NCBI GenBank assembly: GCA_002104905.1
Contig: MCFE01000087.1
Location: 62,001 to 126,000, forward strand
Origin: Basidiobolus meristosporus CBS 931.73
Lineage: Eukaryota; Basidiobolomycota; Basidiobolomycetes; Basidiobolales; Basidiobolaceae
Direction of reading: 5' to 3'
Length of the DNA stretch: 64,000 nt
The position numbers and the translations under genes are program-made. The notes beneath the pieces were generated by a model. That model was not told the DNA's origin and searched no databases. It worked only from the letters and a program-made list of their open reading frames with translations. Every line of letters begins with the position of its first letter. Position 1 is the stretch's first letter. Shown here piece by piece: positions 55,640 through 64,000 of the stretch.

Positions 55640-56905
55640 GATGTGTCCAAATCTCCTGTACCAAAGCATTGGTGTTTCTTCATTTAAGTTACTTTTATGG
55701 GCTTCCAGATTTGATGGAATATAAGTTAACTTATACAGATTCTGATCTCTTATACGCAAAGCAATAAGGGCACCATTTTAATCAGTGATCCTGCATCCAG
55801 AATTGTTAAAGCTGAAACTGAATCCTTCTGCTGTGGCCTTCCTTACAGATAGTAGGTTCTTGGCTATTTCTGGTACATCAAGTACTTATTTAAAGGTCAG
55901 TATATGGCCTCCTTTACTGCTTTTAAGGTTTACTTGGATGGTCCTTCTACCACTGCATCAAGTGCTCTGTTGTCACCCATGAAAATATTCTTAATTGGAA
56001 TTTCTTGATATTGGGTAAAAGTTCTTTTTGTTATATCAAGTGTTGAGATGCTCCACAGTCAATATACCACATCTGAGAATCCATGTTTGTGGTCCTATTT
56101 AGTGCAGATACTAATAGTCTATCCTCAGTTGTAGCAGCATTTCCATATTAAGGCTTTTTCTGCTGACCATCTCTCTTTTTCAAATACTGGTCTGATGTGT
56201 GTCCTTGCCTTCTGCAGTAGTTACAAAACAGGTTGCTGTTGCCTTTGAAAGGTATTGTGTATCTCCTTTGTTGGTTATCATTGTGTATTAAAGCATTTTC
56301 TTAATTCTTCATCCAGGAGCCTTCCATATACGAAATTTAAGGTCAAATCTTCAGTTCTGGACTCTAGGGCTGATACAAGGCCCTGAAACTTGTCTGTCAG
56401 GCTATTCAGGATGGTAACTATCACATCCTCATCAGTAGTTGGTACACCCACAGATTCCATCTCATCCACTAGCAGGGTAATTCTGTTAATTAGATTTTTC
56501 ATTTCTTCTCTTGGCTGCATCTTTGTTGCAAGGAATTTATGTCTCAGATACCTTTTTTTAGCAGCTGAACATGACTGGCAGGTGTCTTCTAATGCCTTCC
56601 AGGCATTCTTTGCCACTTTTGCTCTTGAGCATTGAAGTAGCAATTTGTCTTTGGCATTAGAGCAAATGCAGTTAAAGGCACTTTGTTCTTTCTTCTGCTA
56701 CTCTAAGGCTTCCTCTTCCACATTTTTAGGAGGGCATTCTTCTCCCATGACAATATCCCAGAGGCCTCTTTCTTGTAGCAGTATATCTGTCTTCACCTTC
56801 ACCTTCAAAACTTGGTAGTTAGAACTATCCAACTTTTCAGTAGAATGAAAAATTCCAGTAATAGCAGTAGTAGATATTGCTGAGAGCGATAGCTTGGGGA
56901 TCATA
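55640..56905 (-). pseudogene. Copia-A gag-protease remnant, minus strand
   Basis: Gag reads IPKLSLSAISTTAITGIFHS (about 56905-56845), LQERGLWDIVMGEECP and AKNAWKALEDTCQSCSAAKK (56643-56560), with NLINRITLLVDEMESVG following. A stop (TAG near 56698) and frameshifts interrupt it. The zinc knuckle and protease stretch (56280-56030) is partly deleted and contains no intact DSGAS motif. Confidence 0.78.
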
Positions 56906-56908
56906 GCC

Positions 56909-57251
56909 TGTTGTAAGAGTCTTGGAGATATTGGAGGTGATTGGGAGAACAAGTAGATTTTGTGGCTTTCACTTAATGATCTTTTGAGTGTAAAAGTAGT
57001 ATTTATACTTTTACATGGTCTTGGCATTACAAACAGATAGAATAGGTTAAGAAAAGTTCCAAGAATATGTGTGCACAGTTTGGGGCTGTTTGAACAACTT
57101 TGAGAATTTTCATGTTCTGGGTACCTGGTAGTTTGGTGAAAATACTCTAAGTAAATCCAAGGAATATAGTTAGTGTTCCCCAGCATCTGAAGGTAATGAT
57201 CCAAGTGACTAAGTTAGGTGAATATTTAGGTGGAATTACAAATTTTGACAT
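56909..57251 (-). repeat. Copia-A LTR, minus strand
   Basis: In plus orientation starts TGTTGTAAGAGTCTTGG and ends ACAAATTTTGACATCA. The last bases differ from the family TTTTTACAACA. Confidence 0.8.
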
Positions 57252-57309
57252 CATAGTGATCACTACCTCAGCTAGAATTGATTAAACAGCAACATTCCAT
57301 CCTATTTGT

Positions 57310-57655
57310 TCCAATATTCTGAGGAGTACTGGAAGTGATGTAGAGAACTAGAGAATTTACATTTTATTCACATATAGATTTGTTGATCAAGAGTAGGGTA
57401 TTTATACTTTGGATAAAGTAGAGCAAACTAATGTGTATAGTATGTTGAGGAGGGTCCTAAAAATATGTGTACAAAGTTATGGGGCTTTTGGACAACTTTG
57501 AGAAAGATCATAATCTGGGTATTTGATAATTCAGTAGAAATATTTGAAATAAATCCCAACAAGGAATTTGGTCAGCAGAGAATGCTAATCACAGAATAAG
57601 ATCTATGTGACAAGGTTAGTATGGGTATTTAGGTGACAACTTATTAATTACAACA
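57310..57655 (-). repeat. Old Copia-A solo LTR, minus strand
   Basis: About 345 bp following the reverse complement of the LTR with many changes. Landmarks are TATTTATACTTTGGATAAAGTAG, TTGGACAACTTTGAGAAA and TTAATTACAACA at the right end. No body sequence is attached. Confidence 0.65.
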
Positions 57656-57760
57656 CAACCAAGCTAAAAGTAGCAGAAATGGTATGCAACAGTATAGTTT
57701 ATAGTGTGATATTTTTGTATTTTTCTATTCATGAAATAAATGCTTCTGGACACCAGATTT

Positions 57761-58109
57761 TGTTGTAAAAATTTGTATTTCCACCTAAATATTCACCTAA
57801 CTTAGTCACTTAGATCATCACCTTCAAATCCTAGAGAATACTGACCAAATTCCTTGTCGGGATTTACTTAGAATATTTTCACCAAAATACCAGGTACCCA
57901 GAACATGAAAATTCTCAAAGTTGTCCAAACAGCCCCAAACTTTGCACACATGTTCTTGGGACCTTCCTTAACCTATTCAACGTGTTTGTAATGCCAAGAC
58001 CATGTAAAAGTATAAATACTACTTTTACATTCAATAAATCATTAAGTGAAAACCACATAATCTACTTGTTCTCCCAATCACTTCCAATATCTCCAAGACT
58101 CTTACAACA
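57761..58109 (+). repeat. Copia-A 5' LTR of element 3
   Basis: 349 bp, complete. TATAAATAC at 58011 and AATAAA at 58033 lie 22 bp apart. It is a good reference copy for the family. Confidence 0.9.
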
Positions 58110-58113
58110 GGTT

Positions 58114-60828
58114 ATGAGCCCCAAGCTGTCACTCTCTGCAATGTCTACTACTGCTATTACTGGAATTTTTCCCTCTGCTGAAGAGTTGGATGGATCTAAC
58201 TACCAAGTGTGGAAGGTGAAGATGAAGATGCTGCTACAAGAAAGAGGCCTTTGGGATATTGTCATGGGAGAAGAATGCCCTCCTAAAAACGTGGGAGAGG
58301 AAGCCTTGAAGTACCAGAAGAAAGAACAAAGTGCCTTTAACTGCATTTGCCTTAATGTCAAGGACAAATTGCTAATTCAATGCTCAAGAGCAAAAACGGC
58401 AAAGAATGCCTGGAAAGCATTAGAAGACACCTACCAGTCATGTTCAGCTGCCAAGAAAATGTATCTGAGAAGAAAATTCTTTACTACAAAGATGCTGCCA
58501 GGAGAAGAAATGAAAAATCTAACTAACAGAATTACCCTGCTGGTAGATGAGATGGAATCTGTGGGTGTACCAACTACTGATGAGGATGTGATAGTTACCA
58601 TCCTGAATAGCCTGACAGACAAGTTTCAGGGCCTTGTATCAGCCCTAGAGTCCAGAACTGAAGATTTGACCTTAAATTATGTATATGGAAGGCTCCTGGA
58701 TGAAGAATTAAGAAAATCAAGCGCCAATAAGAAGGAAGAAGAAAATGCTTTAATAAGCAATGATAGCCAACAAAGGAGGTACCCAAGACCCTACAAAGGC
58801 TACAGCAACCTATTTTGCAACTACTGCAAAAGGAAAGGACACACATCAGACCGGTGTTTCAAAAAGAGAGATTATCAGCAAAAGAAGCCTGAATATGGAA
58901 ATGCTGCAACAACTGAAGATAGACTATTCATATCTGCACTAAATATGACCACAAACAAGGATTCTCAGACGTAGTATATTGACTCTGGAGCTTCTCAACA
59001 CTTTACACACCAAAAAGAACTTTTTACCCAATATCAAGAAATTCCAATTAAGAAGGTTTTCATGGGTGACAATAGAGCACTTGATGCAGTGGGAGAAGGA
59101 ACTATTCAAGTAAACCTAAGAAGCAGTGAAGGAAGCCATACACTGACCTTTAAAGAAGTACTCTATGTACCAGAAATAGCCAAGAATCTACTCTCTGTAA
59201 GCAAGGCCACAGCAGAAGGACTCAGTTTCAGTTTTGACAATTCTGGATGCAGGATCACTGATCAAAATGGTGCTCATATTGCTTCGGGCATCAGAGATCA
59301 GAATCTATACAAGTTGACTTATATTCCATCATATCTGGAAGCCAATATAAGTAACTTAAATGAAGAAACACCAATGCTTTGGCACAGGAGATTTGGGCAC
59401 ATCAATTTTGATTATTTGCGCAAAATGATCAAAGATCAGCTAATTTCTGGACTAAAAATTGATCCCCCAGCTATTTTGGAGCACCGTGAAGCCTGCATAT
59501 ATGGGAAACAAGCCAGACAACCGTTCAAGAGCTCTGGGTTAATCAAAACTAAGAAAAAATTAGATCTAATTCACTCAGATCTGTGTGGACCTATGCAAAA
59601 TTTATCCTTAGGCGGGATGAAGTATTTTATCACTTTTATTGATGATTATACAAGATACACATGGGTCTACTTCATGGAGAGAAAGGAAGAAGCTCTGTCT
59701 AAGTTCAGGGAGTTTAAAGCCATGGTGGAGAGAGAAACTGGTGAAAAAATCAAGAAAATACGCTCTGACAATGGTGGAGAATATACCTCAAAACTCTTCA
59801 TCCACTTCTGCAAAATTCATGGGATAAAGCAAGAGACTACTGTACCATACTCCCCACAGCAAAATGGAGTAGCAGAATGAGCTAACAGATCAATAATTGA
59901 TATGGCAAGATCTATGATCCATGATCAAAAATTATCCTATGATTTTTGGGCGGAATCAGTTGCCACTGCTGTATATCTTAAAAATAGGAGTTATAACAGA
60001 ATACTTTGTGATTCTACTCCATTTGAAGCATGGTATGGATACAGACCAAGTGCAGAACATCTAAGAATATTTGGGTGTACAGCATATGCCAAAAAACTGG
60101 CCGGAAATCAGTCAAAATTCGATCCAAAAAGTGTAAAATGCATATTTTTGGGCTACTCCAATGAGAGTAAGGCATACAGACTCTACAATACCAAAGCAAA
60201 GAAGCTGATCAAGTCCAGGGATGTGTTGTTTGATGAAAATTCAAAATTTTCACAAAAAATGACATCAGATGATGACAAAAATTTGATCTCAAGTCCACCA
60301 ATTGTCAGGATTGAATCAGAGCAAAACAATGAAAATTTTTTCACTCCAGAGGACTCTACAACCGTGGTTCAGCCAGAATCAGTGCCCAGGAATATCCCAG
60401 AAGTGATCATTCCAGTATCAAATGCCCGGAGATCAAATTGGACAAGAAATAGCCCAAATTACTATATTAATGAGGGTACAAACTTAGCCTATGCCTATTC
60501 AGTCCATATTGATGAACCCCAGACTGTAAAAGAGGCCCTATATAGCCCTCAGACAAAGTTTTGGAGATCTGCAATGACTGAGGAATATCAGGCCCTGATG
60601 GAAAATCAAACTTGGGACTTAGTCAAATTACCAATCAACCAAAAATCAATTGGATGCAGATGGGTCTTCAAGACAAAATACAAGGCTGATGGTACAATTG
60701 AAAGATACAAAGCAAGACTTGTAGCCAAAGGATACTCTCAAACAAGAGGACTTGACTATACTGAGACCTTTGCACCGGTAGCCAAGTTTAATTCCATCAG
60801 ATTAATATTGGCTATTGCAGCCAAATAA
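58114..60828 (+). pseudogene. Copia-A element 3 gag-pol, two internal stops and 3' truncation
   Basis: ATG at 58114 in the primer-binding site; MSPKLSLSAMSTTAIT start. One continuous frame apart from TAG at 58972-58974 (Trp TGG in element 1, directly before the protease YIDSGAS) and TGA at 59878-59880 (integrase motif VAE-stop-ANRS). Zinc knuckle CNYCKRKGHTSDRC and DSGAS are intact. One integrase zinc-ligand position reads EHREACIYGK where other copies have EHCEAC, so a Cys is lost. Ends at TAA (60826-60828), created by a base change in AAATATAAG just before the truncation. Confidence 0.87.
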
Positions 60829-60841
60829 AAGTTTTTTATCC

Positions 60842-60985
60842 AACCTTTCACACACAAAATATATTATGGGTTGGTGCAAACATATGTATCAACGTCATTA
60901 TGCCAGAGAGTGCAATAATGAGCAAGATTGTGCTACATAGTGCAGAGTAATACAAGCACAATCCTGTCTATGGATAAGTATAATA
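60842..60985. other. Short unassigned segment
   Basis: Not Copia-A and not similar to other families in the window by eye. No coding signal. Confidence 0.4.
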
Positions 60986-61334
60986 CATAGCAAGAGTTTT
61001 GGAGATACTGCAAGTGATTGGCAGTGCAAATAGATTATGTGGCTTTCACTTAATGATTTACTTAATGTAAAAATGGTATTAATACTTTTACATAGTCTTG
61101 GCAAGACAAACATATAGAATATGCTTAGGAAGGCTCCAAGAGTATGTGAGCAAAGTTTGGGGCAGTTTGCATAACTTATCATATTATAATGTTTGGGTTA
61201 CCTAATGCATTGGTGAAAATACTTGAAGTTAATCCCAATAAGAAATTTGGTCAGTATTCTCTAGGATTTGTGAGTAATGATATAAGTGACTAAGCTGAGT
61301 GAATATTTAAGTGGAATTACAAATCTTTACAACA
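60986..61334 (-). repeat. Copia-A solo LTR, minus strand
   Basis: About 349 bp from CATAGCAAGAGTTTTGGAGAT to AAATCTTTACAACA, collinear with the reverse complement of the family LTR. Moderately diverged. Confidence 0.72.
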
Positions 61335-61886
61335 TAATATTTTGCCAAATCAATTTTTGCAACCAAGGACAGCACTACATGCCCTGGCACAGTCTGGTTA
61401 AACAAGTCCACTAATTTACCTAAGTTTAGGTAAGTAAATATGGTTTTTGGATCTTTTTCTTCAATAGAGATGGAAAAAAATGTGCATTGCACTCCATGAC
61501 TTTTGTGCAACTTTCCACATTTGTTACCATCAATAAGATTGAATCAAGTAATAGCTTTAGATTGGCCCAGAGGTGAGCTATTGATGGGAGCACACAGGTG
61601 GCCTTATGGCTAAGAATCAGGCTGCTTTATTGGCTAATGAACACTGATGCTCTAGGTGTGCTACATCTTGCTAGAATATTACAAGTGGCTTAAAAGCCGC
61701 TGACTTTACATACTCATGTTTTTGGACCTTTGTAAGCATATCCAGTGCATCTGTAAAAATACAAGTGGTACTTTTGTACTGAATGTATATTGAGTGGCAA
61801 GCATACCATATGCCAGTCCTCCTAGCCATTATCAATATCACTAAAGCACCCGCACCAAAAGTTTCCAAGTAACTGTAAGTATATAA
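61335..61886. other. Unassigned 550-bp segment between Copia-A copies
   Basis: A minus-strand open frame of about 67 codons (61307-61510) extends upstream through an in-frame stop (readable DGNKCGKLHKSHGVQCTFF, then PKTIFTYLNLGKLVDLF). It is not recognised. A 79-codon minus frame at 61671-61910 overlaps the next LTR. I see no second copy in the window, so the segment is either unique DNA or a single-copy repeat. Confidence 0.3.
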
Positions 61887-62236
61887 TGTTGTAAAAATTT
61901 GTAGTTCCACCTAAATATTCACCTAACTTAGTCACTTAGATCATCACCTTCAAATCCTAGAGAATACTGACCAAATTCCTTGTTGGGATTTACTTAGAAT
62001 ATTTTCACCAAAATACCAGGTACCCAGAACATGAAAATTCTCAAAGTTGACCAAACAGCCCCAAACTTTGCACACATGTTCTTGGGACCTTCCTTAACCT
62101 ATTCTACGTGTTTGTAATGCCAAGACCAGGTAAAAGTATAGATACTACTTTTACATTCAATAAATCATTAAGTGAAAAACCACATAATCTACTTGTTCTC
62201 CCAATCACTTCCAATATCTCCAAGACTCTTACAACA
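61887..62236 (+). repeat. Copia-A 5' LTR of element 4
   Basis: 350 bp, TGTTGTAAAAATTTGTAG to CTCTTACAACA. The TATA-like box reads TATAGATAC instead of TATAAATAC; AATAAA is kept. Confidence 0.88.
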
Positions 62237-62251
62237 GGTTATGATCCCCAA

Positions 62252-64000
62252 GCTATACAAGTTGACTTATATTCCATCATATCTGGAAGCAAATATAAGT
62301 AACTTAAATGAAGAAACACCAATGCTTTAGCACAGGAGATTTGGGCACATCAATTTTGACTATTTGCGTAAAATGATCAAAGATCAGCTAATTTCTGGAG
62401 TGAAAATTGATCCCCCAGCTAATTTGGAGCACTGTGAAGCCTGCATATATGGGAAACAAGCCAGACAACCGTTCAAGATCTCTGGGTTAATCAAAACTAA
62501 GAAAAAATTAGATCTAATTCACTCAGATCTGTGTGGACCTATGCAAAATTTATCCTTAGGCGGGATGAAGTATTTTATCACTTTTATTGATGATTATACA
62601 AGATACACATGGGTCTACTTCATGGAGAGAAAGGAAGAAGCTCTGTCTAAGTTCAGGGAGTTTAAAGCCATGGTGGAGAGAGAAACTGGTGAAAAAATCA
62701 AGAAAATACGCTCTGACAATGGTGGAGAATATACCTCAAAACTCTTCATCCACTTCTGCAAAATTCATGGGATAAAGCAAGAGACTACTGTACCATACTC
62801 CCCACAGCAAAATGGAGTAGCAGAATGAGCTAACAGATCAATAATTGATATGGCAAGATCTATGATCCATGATCAAAAATTATCCTATGATTTTTGGGCG
62901 GAATCAGTTGCCACTGCTGTATATCTTAAAAATAGGAGTTATAACAGAATACTTTGTGATTCTACTCCATTTGAAGCATGGTATGGATACAGACCAAGTG
63001 CAGAACATCTAAGAATATTTGGGTGTACAGCATATGCCAAAAAACTGGCCGGAAATCAGTCAAAATTTGAGCCAAAAAGTGTAAAATGCATATTTTTGGG
63101 CTACTGCAATGAGAGTAAGGCATACAGACTCTACAATACCAAATCAAAGAAGCTGATCAAGTCCAGGGATGTGTTGTTTGATGAAAATTCAAAATTTTCA
63201 CAAAAAATGACATCAGATGATGACAAAAATTTGATCTCAAGTCCACCAATTGTCAGGATTGAATCAGAGCAAAACAATGAAAATTTTTTCACTCCAGAGG
63301 ACTCTACAACCGTGGTTCAGCCAGAATCAGTGCCCAGGAATATCCCAGAAGTGATCATTCCAGTATCAAATGCCCGGAGATCCAATTGGACAAGAAATAG
63401 CCCAAATTACTATATCAATGAGGGTACAAACTTAACCTATGCCTATTCAGTCCATATTGATGAACCCCAGACTGTAAAAGAGGCCCTAAATAGCCCTCAG
63501 GCAAAGTTTTGGAGATCTGCAATGACTGAGGAATATCAGGCCCTGATGGAAAATCAAACTTGGGACTTAGTCAAATTACCAATCAACCAAAAATCAATTG
63601 GATGCAGATGGGTCTTCAAGACAAAATACAAGGCTGATGGCACAATTGAAAGATACAAAGCAAGACTTGTAGCCAAAGGATACTCTCAAACAAAAGGACT
63701 TGACTATACTGAGACCTTTGCACTGGTAGCCAAGTTTAATTCCATCAGATTAATATTGGGTATTGCAGCCAAATATAAGTTTTTTATGCATCAAATGGAT
63801 GTAAAAACTGCATTTTTGAGTGGAGAACTTGATGAGGACATGTATATGGACCAGCCTGATGGGTTTGTTGACCAAAATAACCCCCATTTGGTCTGCAAGC
63901 TTAAAAGGTCACTATATGGTCTCAAACAATCACTGAGAGCCTGGAATTGCAAGATAGATTCTTATTTGGAATCCTTGAGTTTCAAAAGAGGTAATGCTGA
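62252..64000 (+). pseudogene. Copia-A element 4 pol (integrase to RT), 3' end outside window
   Basis: Same frame as element 3: stop TAG at 62328-62330 (Trp of the LWHRRFGH motif), intact CEACIYGK and HSDLCGPM, IRSDNGGEYTS, and TGA at 62826-62828 at the same codon as element 3. Beyond that the frame is open through the RT start (RWVFKTKYKADGTIERYKA at about 63610) and QMDVKTAFLSGELDED to the right edge. Last readable part is KIDSYLESLSFKRGNA. A point difference gives TFALVAKFN where other copies have TFAPVAKFN. Confidence 0.85.

Larger units (their letters stand above)
55637..57251 (-). mobile_element. Copia-A fragment, minus strand (LTR, gag, protease, start of integrase)
   Basis: 5' LTR at 56909-57251 (reverse), then primer-binding site, then gag and part of pol to about 55637, where the pre-integrase segment is cut against the Gypsy-G LTR. 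The primer-binding site region reads ATCATAGCCTG in plus orientation, i.e. CAGGCTATGATCCC, one base off the family site. The downstream half of pol and the 3' LTR are missing. Confidence 0.8.
57761..60841 (+). mobile_element. Copia-A element 3, 3'-truncated
   Basis: 5' LTR 57761-58109 (349 bp), primer-binding site GGTTATGAGCCCC at 58110, and gag-pol to the RT fingers. After GCCAAATAAAAGTTTTTTAT the sequence leaves the family at about 60842, so RT palm, RNase H and 3' LTR are absent. It shares a TGA in the integrase with element 4. Confidence 0.85.
61887..64000 (+). mobile_element. Copia-A element 4 with internal gag-protease deletion, continuing past the window
   Basis: 5' LTR 61887-62236 (350 bp), primer-binding site at 62237 (GGTTATGATCCCC, one base changed). 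After CCCCAAGCT the body jumps to TATACAAGTTGACTTATATTCC, the pre-integrase region. All of gag and protease (about 1.2 kb) is deleted. Integrase and RT continue to the right edge. Only a helper-dependent or dead copy is possible. Confidence 0.87.

Noticed and set aside
1-64000. tRNA, rRNA or CRISPR features
   Set aside because: None recognised on either strand; the tRNA-like strings found are primer-binding sites next to LTRs.

Overview
This is fungal nuclear DNA. The left 5 kb carries three host genes, all on the minus strand. Two of them have short introns (65-76 bp) with fungal-type branch points (CTAAC, TACTAAC), and one encodes a Bud6/Aip3-type polarity protein, a family characteristic of fungi. 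The third is an intronless DAACS-family (glutamate/dicarboxylate:cation symporter) gene. The lineage cannot be fixed from sequence alone. No host gene is recognisable beyond about 5.0 kb. Layout: 1-224 is the 5' part of a small membrane-anchored protein that runs off the left edge; 644-2805 is the BUD6-like gene (three exons, 671 aa); 3485-5002 is the transporter (505 aa). From about 5.6 kb to the end the window is an almost continuous transposable-element nest, more AT-rich by eye than the genes. Element families, named here for convenience: Copia-A (LTR about 350 bp; five partial or near-complete copies plus several solo LTRs); Copia-B (LTR 369 bp; one young copy at 35019-39705); Gypsy-G (LTR about 368 bp; near-complete copies at 27078-32000, 32394-44465 and 51215-55636 plus fragments); LTR-C (about 804 bp, solo copies only); a CACTA/Plavaka-like DNA transposon (three decayed transposase copies) with a 346-bp terminal repeat; an unrecognised gene block 'D' attached to the same terminal repeat (two copies); and a PIF/Harbinger-like DDE transposon. 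History read from nesting: a Plavaka-like copy (32.1-32.4 and 44.5-45.6 kb) was split by a minus-strand Gypsy-G element, which was later entered by Copia-B (perfect 5-bp target duplication) and now also holds a Harbinger-like element. At 14.4-24.2 kb two Copia-A bodies share a middle LTR (LTR-body-LTR-body-LTR), flanked by two Plavaka-like copies in opposite orientation. Every element polyprotein seen carries at least one stop or frameshift, so none is predicted to be autonomous as written; Copia-B and the first Copia-A copy are closest to intact. Most notable: (1) both Copia families carry a primer-binding site complementary to the anticodon arm of initiator tRNA-Met (half-tRNA priming as in Drosophila copia), while Gypsy-G carries one fitting a tRNA 3' end; (2) four unrelated LTR families share a TATA-like box followed 22-26 bp later by AATAAA; (3) a 346-bp perfect-length palindrome with a 42-bp spacer at 9784-10517; (4) the unknown D gene block; (5) a host gene at the left edge visible only after splicing; (6) loss of cation-site acidic residues in the transporter.
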